Shown: positions 24,656 through 34,140 of the stretch, piece after piece | How the letters are laid out: the number at the start of each line of letters is the position of its first letter | Numbering within the stretch: position 1 is the stretch's first letter | Source: Nocardioides sp. InS609-2 | Lineage (GTDB): Bacteria > Actinomycetota > Actinomycetes > Propionibacteriales > Nocardioidaceae | DNA length: 64,000 nucleotides | NCBI RefSeq assembly: GCF_023208195.1 | Contig: NZ_CP060034.1 | Span: 806,001-870,000, forward strand | Direction: 5' to 3' | The notes under the pieces: generated by a model | Told to the model about the DNA's origin: nothing | The model's database searches: none | Seen by the model: only the letters and a program-made list of their open reading frames with translations | Program-made: the position numbers and the translations under genes

Positions 24656-25056
24656 TCCTCGTCCTCCCAGTCGTCACCGTCGAGGTCGATGTGCTCGACG
24701 TCGCGCGAGCGCCCCTGATCTGGTACGCCGGTCGCGAGCACTCCGGCGACCGCGTGCATGAGCGACGTGGCGGCAGAGGCCAGGTGGTTGCGCACCTCGG
24801 GGTTCAGCGATCGCACGGCGTGCACCGTGCGGCAGACCGGGCACCAGGTGCACTCGGCAGCGCCGGTGGCCACATGGGCGTCGACGTCGCGCAGGGCGTC
24901 GGTCGCGCGCGAAGCCAGGTCGCCGACATGCGGGGCCAGGTCGCCGTGGTCGCGGGCCCAGCCCGACAGGGCGCCCATCAGCTTCGCGGCCTCCTCGGCG
25001 AGGCTGCCCACATCGGGCTCGCCGCCGTCACCCGAGTGGGTCCCTGACTGGGTCAC
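24652..25056 (-). CDS. Small acidic actinobacterial protein (DUF5304-like)
   Basis: 134 aa, function unknown. Residues 68-80 carry TWCPVCRTVHAVR, a CxxC site with following His that may bind zinc; the rest is helical, ending in an acidic tail (DLDGDDWEDEE). Proteins of this look sit between the ArsA-like ATPase and glucokinase in other actinomycetes; the DUF5304 name is from memory. GTG start overlaps the ArsA stop as GTGA, and its own stop overlaps glkA's ATG, so it is coupled on both sides. Confidence 0.75.
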   Translation of the reverse strand: MTQSGTHSGDGGEPDVGSLAEEAAKLMGALSGWARDHGDLAPHVGDLASRATDALRDVDAHVATGAAECTWCPVCRTVHAVRSLNPEVRNHLASAATSLMHAVAGVLATGVPDQGRSRDVEHIDLDGDDWEDEE

Positions 25057-26222
25057 GACGTCCCGTCCTCCATCCGCACCTGCAGCTCACCGTCCTGGAC
25101 ACGTGCCCCGGCAACCCGGTAGCGGGTGAGCCCGGCAGGCAGCGTGAGGAGACGACGATACGACCCCACGGTCACGACGAGCTCGTCGCCGTTCCTCGCG
25201 AGATCGACGTCGGCGCTCGTCACACCCGGCAGCCGCAGGGAGAGTACGGCGCCCCGCGAGGTGCGCACCACCTTGAACGGTCCGCCGCGGGCGGGTGTCG
25301 CGAGCGGGTCGGAGTCGCCGTACACGTCTCGGGCGAGCTCGACGAGCGCTTCGACGCCGACCGGCTCGGCCGCGCGATAGACCGAGCGCCAGAACGGCAG
25401 TCCGGGAAAGGATGCACCTGCTTCGGCGAGCACGGTGTCCTGTGCGGCGACCCAGCCCGCGCGCCACTCGTCGCCGGCGTCGTCGGGGAAGATCCTGTTG
25501 GCAACCACCCCGTCGACGCGGTAGCCGAACAGCGACAGGGTCGTGTAGGACCGGCGAGCCTCGGCCAGCACCACGCTCTCGGGCGTCATCACCAGCCGCA
25601 CGCTGGCCTGCGGACCGGACAGCAGCGCGCGCACCTCCTCCAGCTCGGCGTGCAGCCTCTCGACCGCGTCGAAGACGGTGTCCTCGGGCATCGGCACCCC
25701 GGCGGCCTTCGAGAGCACGGGCCGCAAGGCCTTGACCACGCGACGCTCGACCGGCAGCACGCGCTGCATGTACCAGCCGAGGGCCTCCGGCAGCGCGAGC
25801 AGCCGGAGGGTCTCGGCGGTCGGCGCGCAGTCGACGATGATGACGTCCCACCCGCCGGCGAGCGCGTGCAGGCGCAGCTCGAGCAGGGCGAGCACCTCCT
25901 CCGCGCCGGGGATGACCGTCAGCTCCGCAGCGGCCACCGGGTCGACGCCCGCGACGTCGAGCACCCGCAGCAGGTAGTGCTGGATGTCGGCCCAGCTCTG
26001 CTCGAACCTCAGCTGCGCGTCGACCTGCTGGGCATACAGCGACTCGGCGATCTGCGTGGGCTCGGCGCCGATCGTGGTCGCGAAGGCATCGGCGAGCGAG
26101 TGTGCGGCATCAGTCGAGAGCACCAGGGTGCGGTGACCCGCAGCGGCAGCGAGGGCCGCGGTGCCGGCGGCAACGGTCGACTTGCCGACGCCGCCCTTGC
26201 CGGTGAAGAGCAGGATTCGCAA
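25053..26222 (-). CDS. ArsA/GET3-family ATPase with C-terminal HSP20-like domain
   Basis: 389 aa P-loop ATPase. Deviant Walker A LLFTGKGGVGKSTVAAG, switch segment VDCAPTAETLRLLALPEALG, and A-loop-like residues near 240. Residues 310-389 form a beta-rich domain like the ArsA HSP20-like C terminus. No metal-binding cysteines of arsenite ArsA are seen and there is no arsB or arsenic regulator nearby, so arsenite extrusion is unlikely; Rv2184c-type proteins of the same neighbourhood have no assigned role. TTG is the only plausible start, 2 nt after the SRPBCC stop. Confidence 0.88.
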   Translation of the reverse strand: MRILLFTGKGGVGKSTVAAGTAALAAAAGHRTLVLSTDAAHSLADAFATTIGAEPTQIAESLYAQQVDAQLRFEQSWADIQHYLLRVLDVAGVDPVAAAELTVIPGAEEVLALLELRLHALAGGWDVIIVDCAPTAETLRLLALPEALGWYMQRVLPVERRVVKALRPVLSKAAGVPMPEDTVFDAVERLHAELEEVRALLSGPQASVRLVMTPESVVLAEARRSYTTLSLFGYRVDGVVANRIFPDDAGDEWRAGWVAAQDTVLAEAGASFPGLPFWRSVYRAAEPVGVEALVELARDVYGDSDPLATPARGGPFKVVRTSRGAVLSLRLPGVTSADVDLARNGDELVVTVGSYRRLLTLPAGLTRYRVAGARVQDGELQVRMEDGTS

Positions 26223-26224
26223 CG

Positions 26225-26662
26225 TCAGAGCGACTCGACGCGCTTCTTGAGACCCTTGAGCGCGGTGTCGATGAGGATCTTCTCGCCCTTGCGCTTGAGC
26301 ATGCCGATCAGCGGGATCGAGACGTCGAGCGCGAGCCGGTAGGTCACCTCGGTCGAGCCGGCGCCGAGGTCACGGAGCACGTAGGCGCCGTCGAGTGCCT
26401 TGAGCATCTTTCCCTCCACCAGGGTCCAGGTGACCTGCTCGTTGCCCGACCAGTCGTAGCTCAGCGTGTACTCGTCCTTGATCGGCGAGACGTCGAGCGA
26501 GAAGAAGACCTCGTCCGCCCGACCGCCGGCGCCCTCGCGCACGACGTCGGCTGTCTTCACGCCCTTCGCCCACTCGGGATAAGCCGGAAAGTCGGCGATG
26601 ACCGCCATCACGTCAGCTGGGGAGGCGTCGATGACGATCGAGGAGGTGGTCTGTTCGGCCAT
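26225..26662 (-). CDS. SRPBCC-family lipid-binding-like protein
   Basis: 145 aa START/polyketide-cyclase fold: SSIVIDASPADVMAVIADF, then YPEWAKGVK and a long helix at the C terminus (LLIG-KRKGEKIL region ending LKKRVES). These proteins hold hydrophobic ligands in a cavity. ATG chosen from the fold start; AGGGG lies about 7 nt upstream. It heads the coupled operon that runs through the ArsA-like ATPase to the two ROK kinases, and is divergent from the acyl-CoA synthetase; the pair recalls Rv2185c/Rv2187. Confidence 0.88.
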   Translation of the reverse strand: MAEQTTSSIVIDASPADVMAVIADFPAYPEWAKGVKTADVVREGAGGRADEVFFSLDVSPIKDEYTLSYDWSGNEQVTWTLVEGKMLKALDGAYVLRDLGAGSTEVTYRLALDVSIPLIGMLKRKGEKILIDTALKGLKKRVESL

Positions 26663-26835
26663 CGATACCCCTGAGGGTGCGAGTCGGTGCGGGTGACCGA
26701 CGGGGTGGGCTGGGATCTGCGACCTTACCGGATCCGGACCCGCCGGATCGGCCAGGACTACGCCCCCATGGGCTGTCCCCGCAACCCGGCGGTAACGTGC
26801 GCAGTTCGCCAGCCACACTCGCAGGAGGCACCCCC

Positions 26836-28623
26836 GTGCGTGAGTTCTCCACGCCCCTGAACGTCGAGATCCCGGCCACCGGGAATCTCACCGACGACGT
26901 TGTCACCAACGCACGCGAGGCCGGCGATGCCGTCGTCTTCAGCCGCGCGACGGGTGAGGAGTGGCGGGACGTCACCTCCGCCGAGTTCCTGGCCGAGGTG
27001 CAGTCAGTGGCGAAGGGGCTGATGGCCGCGGGCATCGAGGCCGGCGACCGGGTCGCGCTGATCTCCAGGACCCGCTACGAGTGGACGCTCTTCGACTACG
27101 CGATCTGGTTCGCCGGCGCCGTCACCGTGCCGATCTACGAGACCTCTTCGGCCGAACAGGTCCGCCACATCCTGCGCGACTCCGGGGCCCGCGCCGTGGT
27201 CGCCGAGGCGACCGACCACATCGCCCGGATCTCGGAGGTGCGTGCCGACCTCGACGACCTGCACCACGTCTGGTCGATCACCGACAACGCCGTCGGCGTG
27301 CTGGCCGGCCTGGCCGAGGACATCTCCGACGACGAGCTCGAGGCGCGGCGTACCACCGCGACTCCGCTCGACATCGCCACCCTGATCTACACCTCCGGCA
27401 CGACCGGCCTGCCCAAGGGCTGCATGCTCACCCACGGCAACTTCATGTTCGAGCTCGGCGTGGCCGTCGAGGAGCTCGACAAGCTCTTCGTCGAGGGCTC
27501 GTCCACCCTGCTCTTCCTGCCGCTCGCCCACGTCTTCGCCCGCATCATCCAGGTGGGTTGCGTCAAGGCCCGGGTGAAGATGGGCCACAGCGCCGACATC
27601 AAGAATCTGCTGGCCGATCTCCAGGTCTTCCAGCCAACGTTCATCCTCGCGGTGCCGCGCGTCTTCGAGAAGGTCTTCAACACGGCCTCCCAGCGGGCCA
27701 CCGCCGACGGCAAGGGCGCGATCTTCAACCGTGCCGCCGACACCGCCATCGCCTACAGCCGCGGCCTCGACAGGGGCCGCCCCGGCGTCGCCGTACGTGC
27801 CCGGCACGCCGTTTTCAAGCGCCTCGTCTACGGCAAGCTGCTGGCCGCCCTCGGCGGCAGGTGCGAGTACGCCGTCTCCGGCGGCGCCCCGCTCGGCGAC
27901 CGCTTGGGCCACTTCTACCGTGGCATCGGGCTGACGATCCTCGAGGGCTACGGGCTGACCGAGACCACCGCCGCCCTCACCGTCAACCTGCCCGACGCAC
28001 AGAAGGTCGGCTCGGTCGGCCGTCCGCTGCCCGGCACCGCAGTGCGGGTGGCCGACGACGGCGAGCTGCTCTTCCGCGGCGGCCAGGTCTTCTCCGGTTA
28101 CTGGCACAACGAGGAGGGCACCGCCGAGGCCCTGGAGCGCGACGGCTGGTTCCACACGGGCGACGTGGGCGAGGTCGACGACGAGGGCTTCGTCAAGATC
28201 ACCGGCCGCAAGAAGGAGATCCTGGTGACCGCCGGCGGCAAGAACGTCGCCCCGGCTGTCCTCGAGGACCGCCTCCGGGCCCATGCCCTGGTCGACCAGT
28301 GCATCGTCGTCGGCGACGGCCAGCCGTACATCGCGGCCCTGGTCACGATCGACGAGGAGTCGTTCCCGGCCTGGGCCGAGCAGCACGGCAAGAGCGGCAG
28401 CATCTCCGAACTGGTCGACGACCCCGATCTGCGTGCCGCGGTCGAGGACGCCGTCGACGACGCCAACAAGGCGGTGTCCAAGGCCGAGTCGATCCGCAAG
28501 TTCACGATCCTGCCGGTGACGTGGTCCGAGGAGGGCGGCCAGCTCACCCCGAGCCTCAAGCTCAAGCGCAACGTCGTCCTGCGGGAGTTCCGCGACGACG
28601 TCGAGGCCCTTTACCTTCCTTGA
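26836..28623 (+). CDS. fadD: Long-chain fatty acyl-CoA synthetase (FadD15-like)
   Basis: AMP-forming ligase that activates fatty acids to acyl-CoA. 595 aa. P-loop LIYTSGTTGLPKGCMLTHG, A5 motif LEGYGLTETTA, A7 region GDVGEVDDEGFVKITGRKKE and the A10 lysine region near the C terminus (SLKLKRNVVLREF). The large size and the short N-terminal VREFSTPLNVEI are those of actinobacterial FadD15-type enzymes. GTG start set by GGAGG 7 nt upstream. Divergent from the SRPBCC gene; the 213-nt spacer before the pilus locus side (28624-28775) is described separately. Confidence 0.92.
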   Translation: MREFSTPLNVEIPATGNLTDDVVTNAREAGDAVVFSRATGEEWRDVTSAEFLAEVQSVAKGLMAAGIEAGDRVALISRTRYEWTLFDYAIWFAGAVTVPIYETSSAEQVRHILRDSGARAVVAEATDHIARISEVRADLDDLHHVWSITDNAVGVLAGLAEDISDDELEARRTTATPLDIATLIYTSGTTGLPKGCMLTHGNFMFELGVAVEELDKLFVEGSSTLLFLPLAHVFARIIQVGCVKARVKMGHSADIKNLLADLQVFQPTFILAVPRVFEKVFNTASQRATADGKGAIFNRAADTAIAYSRGLDRGRPGVAVRARHAVFKRLVYGKLLAALGGRCEYAVSGGAPLGDRLGHFYRGIGLTILEGYGLTETTAALTVNLPDAQKVGSVGRPLPGTAVRVADDGELLFRGGQVFSGYWHNEEGTAEALERDGWFHTGDVGEVDDEGFVKITGRKKEILVTAGGKNVAPAVLEDRLRAHALVDQCIVVGDGQPYIAALVTIDEESFPAWAEQHGKSGSISELVDDPDLRAAVEDAVDDANKAVSKAESIRKFTILPVTWSEEGGQLTPSLKLKRNVVLREFRDDVEALYLP

Positions 28624-28655
28624 GCAAAACCACTACACGCAGCCTCCTCGGCCGT

Positions 28656-28661
28656 TAGCGT
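28656..28661 (+). promoter_or_regulatory. Candidate -10 box (TAGCGT) upstream of the Tad operon
   Basis: TAGCGT is the only good -10 match in the 152-nt spacer before cpaB; no clear -35 is seen. It would give a leader of about 107 nt containing a 6-bp hairpin with a GCAA loop (28684-28699). Confidence 0.35.
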
Positions 28662-28775
28662 TTGTTCGCGCACCAGTTCTCGCCGAACCGCAAGGTTCGA
28701 AGCGGCCGGTGCACCTACCGAACGAACCGCCGGGACGGGCCCCACAGGTCCTCCTGAACGAGAGGCCGCACGCAG

Positions 28776-29501
28776 ATGGACCGACGAAAGCTGTTGCTCG
28801 TGGTGGCCACGCTGGTGGCTGCACTGGGCACCGCACTGGTGTTCCTGTACGTCCAGGGTGCCGAGAGTCGCGCCGTAGCGAAGTTCGACAACGTCGAGGT
28901 GCTCCGCGCCGTCGCCGTGATCGAACCCGGCGAGACCATTGACGCTGCTGCCGCCTCGGGCAAGCTCCAGCTGGAGCCGGTCCCCAAGACGATGGCGCTG
29001 CCCGGTGCCGTCACCAGCATCGACACGATCGCCGGTGAGTCGGCCAACACCCGAATCTTCCCGGGCGAGCAGATCCTGGGCGACAAGTTCGGCGAGGCCG
29101 GCGACGCGTCGCTGCTCCCGATCCCCGACGGCAAGGTCGCCATCTCGGTCCAGCTGACCGACACGTCCCGAGTGGCTGGCTTCGTGAAGGCCGGCTCGCA
29201 GGTGGCCGTGTTCCTCAACGGCGTCGAGGCCACAAGCGGAGAGCCGTTCACGCGGCTCTTGCTCCCCGACGCCACCGTCATCGCGGTCGGTTCCACGACG
29301 CCCACCCCGGTGGTCGCCGAGGGGGACCAGGCTCCGGTCGAGCAGCTGCCGGCCACGCTGCTCACCCTGGCGCTCGACCAGGTGGAAGCTCAGCGGGTCA
29401 TGTTCGCCACCTCCAACGGCGAGCTGACGTTCGCCCTGCGCAACTCCACCAGCACCGTCGCCAAGGACACGGGCGTGACCGCAGAGAACCTGTTCGGGTG
29501 A
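28776..29501 (+). CDS. cpaB: Flp pilus assembly protein CpaB/RcpC-like
   Basis: 241 aa. N-terminal membrane anchor (residues 5-26) and an SAF domain (VAVIEPGETIDAAAASGKLQ) followed by the RcpC/CpaB beta-domain (VAISVQLTDTSRVAGFVKAG, LDQVEAQRVMFATSNGELTF). CpaB is a periplasmic-facing part of the Tad pilus; in Gram-positive bacteria it probably sits at the membrane outer face. First gene of the Tad operon, 6 nt before tadZ. The ribosome site is weak (GAGAGG 12 nt upstream), so translation may be limiting. Confidence 0.85.
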   Translation: MDRRKLLLVVATLVAALGTALVFLYVQGAESRAVAKFDNVEVLRAVAVIEPGETIDAAAASGKLQLEPVPKTMALPGAVTSIDTIAGESANTRIFPGEQILGDKFGEAGDASLLPIPDGKVAISVQLTDTSRVAGFVKAGSQVAVFLNGVEATSGEPFTRLLLPDATVIAVGSTTPTPVVAEGDQAPVEQLPATLLTLALDQVEAQRVMFATSNGELTFALRNSTSTVAKDTGVTAENLFG

Positions 29502-29507
29502 TCAGCG

Positions 29508-30671
29508 ATGCCACTCGCCGTCGATCCTGAGCCGAGCAAGCTCTCCGAGCTGCTCAAGTCCCTGCCTCCGGGTGGCAACGCCGTGGACACCACCGATCGC
29601 GTCGTGTCGTGGCTCGACCAGCGTGCCGAGGAGTACGCCCTCGTACTGGGACCGAACGTGCCCCTGGAAGAGGCCCTCTCCCTCGCCGACACGATGCGCA
29701 TCCAGCGGCCCATGATCTACGTCGTCCTGGTCCGCGAGGTCGTCGACACCGAGGTGCTCACGCGAGCCATGCACTCGGGCGTCCGCGAAGTCGTCGCCGA
29801 CGGTGACATGGCCGCCATCGGCTACGCCCTCGATCGCGCCCAGGAGGTGTCCATCGCGCTGCGCGGCGACGCCCCCGCGGGTCGCCTCGGCAAGGTGCTC
29901 ACGGTGTTCTCGCCCAAGGGCGGTGTCGGCAAGACCACGATGTCGGTCAACCTTGCCCTTGCCCTGGCCGGGGACGGGTTCCGCAAGGTCTGCCTGGTCG
30001 ACATGGATCTGGCGTTCGGCGATGTCGCCATCACCCTGCAACTCTTCCCGACGCACTCGGTCGAGCACCTGATCGGCAGCGAGGACTCCCTCGACTTCCC
30101 GCTCGTCGAGAGCATGCTCACCAAGCACGAGTCCGGGCTGATGGTGCTCGCCGCGCCCAGCCTGCCCGACGCCCGCGACCGGGTGACCGGCGCGCTAGTC
30201 AGCCGGCTGCTCAAGGTCCTCCAGGAGCAGTTCGACTACATCGTGGTCGACAGCGCACCTACGTTCGACGAGCAGACCCTGACCGCCCTCGACGGCACCG
30301 ACGAGTGCGTCATCGTGGCCACTCTCGACGTACCCACGCTCAAGAACGTCCGCGTGGCCCTCGACACGCTCGACATGCTCAGCATCGCCGTCGACCACCG
30401 GCACCTGCTGCTCAACCGGGCCGACGACCAGGTCGGCCTCGGCGCCGACAAGGTGGAGTCGATCCTCGGCATGGAGATCGCCGCCCAGGTGCCGTCCTCG
30501 ATCGACATCGCCGCGGCGACAAACGCCGGCCTGCCGATCGTCCTCTCATCTCCCGACCACCAGTCGTCCCGGGTCGTCCGCGCCCTGGCCACGCGACTGA
30601 CGGGCGAAGTGATGACGTCCACGGACGACGTGCCGTCCGGCGGTTCGCGCCGCTTCAGGAAGAGGAGGTGA
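29508..30671 (+). CDS. tadZ: Tad pilus localisation ATPase TadZ/CpaE
   Basis: 387 aa. N-terminal receiver-like (ARD) region of about 125 residues without phospho-acceptor certainty, then a ParA/MinD-type ATPase: deviant Walker A VFSPKGGVGKTTMSVNLAL near residue 137, Walker A' VDMDLAFGDV, Walker B YIVVDSAPTFDE. TadZ/CpaE positions the pilus machine. C terminus is basic (RRFRKRR). Followed by tadA after 4 nt. Confidence 0.9.
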   Translation: MPLAVDPEPSKLSELLKSLPPGGNAVDTTDRVVSWLDQRAEEYALVLGPNVPLEEALSLADTMRIQRPMIYVVLVREVVDTEVLTRAMHSGVREVVADGDMAAIGYALDRAQEVSIALRGDAPAGRLGKVLTVFSPKGGVGKTTMSVNLALALAGDGFRKVCLVDMDLAFGDVAITLQLFPTHSVEHLIGSEDSLDFPLVESMLTKHESGLMVLAAPSLPDARDRVTGALVSRLLKVLQEQFDYIVVDSAPTFDEQTLTALDGTDECVIVATLDVPTLKNVRVALDTLDMLSIAVDHRHLLLNRADDQVGLGADKVESILGMEIAAQVPSSIDIAAATNAGLPIVLSSPDHQSSRVVRALATRLTGEVMTSTDDVPSGGSRRFRKRR

Positions 30672-30675
30672 CCAG

Positions 30676-32226
30676 ATGAGCAGTCTCGCCGACCGCCTCA
30701 ACGCGGCTCGCAAGCGTCAGGACGGTGGCCTCGGGTCCGACGAGTCCGACTCCGAGGGTGACTTCGAGGCCAGCGACGATGAGCTCGCCGAGCTCATCAT
30801 CGGCGGCCCCGCCTCCGCCACGATCGCCGCGCCTGCTGCGCCGCCGGCCCCTGCTGCGGTCCCGACGACGCTCGGCAAGCGGCGCGCCGCCACGGGCGCG
30901 GAGGTCGAGAGCGCCAACCGCGGTTCCGGCCGCCGGGCGCTGCCGCAGCAGACCGACCGGATCGATGAGATCAAGTCGAGCGTGCACACCGAGCTGCTCC
31001 GCCAGCTCGGTCCGACGCTGTACGCCTCGAACCTCGACCAGAACGAGCTGGACCAGAAGGTCCGCGCCGCGCTGCAGGACGTGCTGTCCGCCCAGGACAA
31101 GCCCCTCAGCGCGGTCGAGCGCACCCGTGTCACCACCGAGATCAGCGACGACATCCTCGGCTACGGCCCGATCGAGCCATACCTGCGCGACCCCGAGGTC
31201 TCCGAGGTCATGGTCAACGGGCCCGACAACATCTGGCTGGAGCGTTCGGGCAAGTTGGTGCCGGCCGAGGCGACCTTCACCGACGAGGCCCACCTACGGC
31301 GCACGATCGACAAGATCGTGTCGCGCATCGGTCGTCGTGTCGACGAGTCCAGCCCGATGGTCGACGCCCGCCTGCCCGACGGCAGCCGCGTCAACGCGGT
31401 CGTCCCCCCACTGGCCATCGACGGCTCGGCGCTGACCATCCGCAAGTTCGCCGCCGACCCGTTGACCGTGGCGGACCTGATCCGCTTCGGCTCGCTGAGC
31501 GACCGCACGGCCTCCTTCCTCGACGCCTGCGTGCGCGGCCGGCTCAACATCATCGTCTCGGGCAGCACCGGCGCCGGCAAGACCACGACCCTGAACGTGC
31601 TGTCGTCGTTCATCCCCGGCGACGAACGCATCCTCACCATCGAGGACGCCGCGGAGCTCCAGCTCAAGCAGGAGCACGTGGTCCGACTCGAGTCGCGCCC
31701 GTCCAACATCGAAGGGCGCGGTGAGGTCTCCATCCGCGACCTGGTCAAGAACAGCCTGCGCATGCGGCCCGACCGGATCATCGTCGGTGAGGTCCGTGAC
31801 TCCTCGGCGCTCGACATGCTTCAAGCGATGAACACCGGTCACGACGGGTCCATCTGCACGCTCCACAGCAACGGGCCACGCGACACCCTGGCCCGCCTCG
31901 AGACGATGGTGCTGATGGCGGGCATGGACCTGCCGGTGCGCGCCATCCGCGAGCAGGTGGCCTCTGCGGTGGACCTGATCGTGCACCAGACCCGCTTCAA
32001 GGACGGCACCCGCCGGATCACCCACCTCACCGAGGTCGAGCGCATGGAGGGCGACATCATCACCCTCCAGGACGTCTTCGCCTACGACCACTCCGCCGGC
32101 TTCGACGCTTCGGGCAACACCTTGGGCCGACTGCGCGCCACCGGGCTCCGCCCGCACTTCCTGGAGAAGATGCAGTATGCCAACGTCACCGTCGACCCGA
32201 TGCTCTTCGCGATGGACGGGCAGTGA
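30676..32226 (+). CDS. tadA: Tad pilus secretion ATPase TadA/CpaF
   Basis: 516 aa type II/IV secretion ATPase that powers Flp pilus assembly. Disordered acidic N terminus (about 100 residues), then the N2 domain and ATPase core: Walker A VSGSTGAGKTTTLNVLSS near residue 295, Asp box ILTIEDAAELQL, Walker B RPDRIIVGEVRDSSALDMLQ, His box CTLHSNGPRDTL. GGAGG lies 7 nt before the ATG. The TGA stop overlaps the next ATG by one base (TGATG), coupling it to the VWA-TadB gene. Confidence 0.95.
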   Translation: MSSLADRLNAARKRQDGGLGSDESDSEGDFEASDDELAELIIGGPASATIAAPAAPPAPAAVPTTLGKRRAATGAEVESANRGSGRRALPQQTDRIDEIKSSVHTELLRQLGPTLYASNLDQNELDQKVRAALQDVLSAQDKPLSAVERTRVTTEISDDILGYGPIEPYLRDPEVSEVMVNGPDNIWLERSGKLVPAEATFTDEAHLRRTIDKIVSRIGRRVDESSPMVDARLPDGSRVNAVVPPLAIDGSALTIRKFAADPLTVADLIRFGSLSDRTASFLDACVRGRLNIIVSGSTGAGKTTTLNVLSSFIPGDERILTIEDAAELQLKQEHVVRLESRPSNIEGRGEVSIRDLVKNSLRMRPDRIIVGEVRDSSALDMLQAMNTGHDGSICTLHSNGPRDTLARLETMVLMAGMDLPVRAIREQVASAVDLIVHQTRFKDGTRRITHLTEVERMEGDIITLQDVFAYDHSAGFDASGNTLGRLRATGLRPHFLEKMQYANVTVDPMLFAMDGQ

Positions 32227-34139
32227 TGCGCAGGACTCTGCTCGCGCTCGCCCTCGCGGTTGTCGCCCTCGGCACGGTCGGGGCCCCCGCCGCCCAGGCC
32301 GCCGACGAGCTCACCATCGCCCACGTCGAGAACGCCGACGGCACCCTCAGTGTGCTCGTCTCGGTGCCCGTTGACGTGGAGCCCGACCTCGACTCCGCGA
32401 CCCTGTCGATCGGCGGTGTCGACACCGACGCCAGCGCCGAACTGGCCGCCGCCACCACGACGGTCCGACGCACGACGGTTCTCGCGATCGATACGAGCAA
32501 CTCCATGAAGGGCCAGCGGTTCACGGCGGCGAAGACGGCCGCCACCGCCTTCCTCGACGTCGTACCCGACGACGTCTATGTCGGCATCGTCACGTTCGAC
32601 AGCGAGGTGGCGACCCCGCTCCAGCCGACCCTCGACCGCGCTGCCGCCCAGGCCGTGATCGACCAGCTGAGCCTGCGGCTCAAGACCCGGCTGTACGACG
32701 GCGTGCTCGCCGGCGTCGAGATGGCCGGCACCGAGGGTCAGCGACAGCTGCTGATCCTCTCCGACGGCGCCGACACGAGTGGCACCGAGCTCTCCGTGGT
32801 CACTCAGGCGATCGAGGATGCCCAAGTCCTGACCGACGTGGTCTCCCTCGAGCAGGCAGGAGCAGTCGAGCCGCTCCAGCAGATGGCCGCGGCCGGTGAC
32901 GGCACCGTCATCAGCGCCGAGTCCGAGCAGCTCGCCGAGGCGTTCTCGGCCGAGGCCGACGTCCTTGCCCGCCAGGTGCTGGTGCAGGGCGCCGTACCCG
33001 CGTCGGTGACCGGCAGCGATGCCACCGTGGCGATCTCCCTGGTGGCCGGCGGCCAGACCCTGACGGCCGACATCTTCGCGCCGATCCGCTCCCGCAGTGA
33101 CGACACCCAGGGCCCTGCGGTGCCGCGCACGGCGCTGGCCGACAAGGCGCTCGAGATCCCGATGTGGGCCGTCTACGGCGGCGTCGGGCTGCTCGGTGTC
33201 GGCCTGCTGGGCTTCCTGTGGATCCTGACCCTCTCGATGACCCGCTCCCCCGACCTCACTCCCGAAGCACGCATCGTCCAGTACGCCGACGGCCGGGGCC
33301 GCGCACCGAGCCTGACCGACGAGAAGGGTCCGGACCAGGCCCTGTCCCAGGCCAAGGACGTCGCTGCCCAGATGCTCAGCCGCAACAAGTCGCTCGAGGT
33401 CCGGATCGCCCGGCGGCTCGACGCGGCGGGCAGCGACTTCAAGCCTGCCGAGTGGTTGCTGCTGCACGGCGGCATCGTCGTCGCTGCCGGCCTGCTCGGC
33501 CTGCTCATCGGTGGCGGAAGCCTGGTCAAGGGCATGCTGTTCCTGATGCTCGGCCTGGTGCTGCCGTGGCTGTGGCTCGGCTTCAAGCGCAAGCGCCGCC
33601 TCAAGGCCTTCGGCGCGCTTCTGCCCGACACTCTTCAGCTGATGTCCGGCTCGTTGTCGGCCGGGCTCTCGCTGGCCCAGTCGGTGGACACGATCGTGCG
33701 CGAGGGCAACGAGCCGATGCGCTCGGAGTTCAAGCGGGTGCTCGTCGAGACCCGCCTCGGTGTCCCGCTCGAGGACGCGCTCGAGGGCATCACCGAGCGG
33801 TTCGACAGCAAGGACTTCGCCTGGGTCGTGATGGCCATCAAGATCCAGCGCCAGGTCGGCGGCAATCTCGGTGAGCTGCTGAACACCGTGGCCGGGACCA
33901 TCCGCGAGCGGGAGTACCTCCGTCGTCAGGTGTCGACGCTCTCTGCCGAGGGCAGGTTGTCCGCGTGGGTGCTGGGGTTGCTGCCTCCGCTCTTCGGGCT
34001 GTACCTGTTCCTCACCCAGCCCGACTACTTCGGGGTGATGCTCAGCGACCCCCGGGGCTGGCTGATGATCGGGTTCGCGGCAGCCATGTTGTGCGTGGGC
34101 GCCTTCTGGATGAGCCGTCTCGTGAAGGTGGAGGTCTGA
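32226..34139 (+). CDS. tadB: VWA-domain/TadB fusion protein of the Tad pilus
   Basis: 637 aa. Signal peptide (residues 1-26, ending PAAQAADE), then a von Willebrand A domain with a full MIDAS: DTSNS at 89-93, Thr154, Asp180 in SDGAD. Next a membrane helix near 314-336, a cytoplasmic linker, and a type II secretion F domain (LKAFGALLPDTLQLMSGSLS, GVPLEDALEGITERFDSKDF) with three more helices. TadB is usually only the second half (about 300 aa). The VWA part should lie outside the cell and could bind a ligand through a metal ion, perhaps the pilus or a surface. Coupled to tadA by TGATG. Confidence 0.9.
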   Translation: MRRTLLALALAVVALGTVGAPAAQAADELTIAHVENADGTLSVLVSVPVDVEPDLDSATLSIGGVDTDASAELAAATTTVRRTTVLAIDTSNSMKGQRFTAAKTAATAFLDVVPDDVYVGIVTFDSEVATPLQPTLDRAAAQAVIDQLSLRLKTRLYDGVLAGVEMAGTEGQRQLLILSDGADTSGTELSVVTQAIEDAQVLTDVVSLEQAGAVEPLQQMAAAGDGTVISAESEQLAEAFSAEADVLARQVLVQGAVPASVTGSDATVAISLVAGGQTLTADIFAPIRSRSDDTQGPAVPRTALADKALEIPMWAVYGGVGLLGVGLLGFLWILTLSMTRSPDLTPEARIVQYADGRGRAPSLTDEKGPDQALSQAKDVAAQMLSRNKSLEVRIARRLDAAGSDFKPAEWLLLHGGIVVAAGLLGLLIGGGSLVKGMLFLMLGLVLPWLWLGFKRKRRLKAFGALLPDTLQLMSGSLSAGLSLAQSVDTIVREGNEPMRSEFKRVLVETRLGVPLEDALEGITERFDSKDFAWVVMAIKIQRQVGGNLGELLNTVAGTIREREYLRRQVSTLSAEGRLSAWVLGLLPPLFGLYLFLTQPDYFGVMLSDPRGWLMIGFAAAMLCVGAFWMSRLVKVEV

Positions 34140-34140
34140 C

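Noticed and set aside
25053-26222. Arsenite-efflux ATPase
   Set aside because: No arsB or arsR nearby and no metal-binding cysteine cluster; the neighbourhood fits the Rv2184c-type ATPase instead.
28684-28699. CGAACC-GCAA-GGTTCG hairpin as a riboswitch or terminator
   Set aside because: Only 6 bp with a GNRA-type loop and no flanking conserved elements; too little to call.
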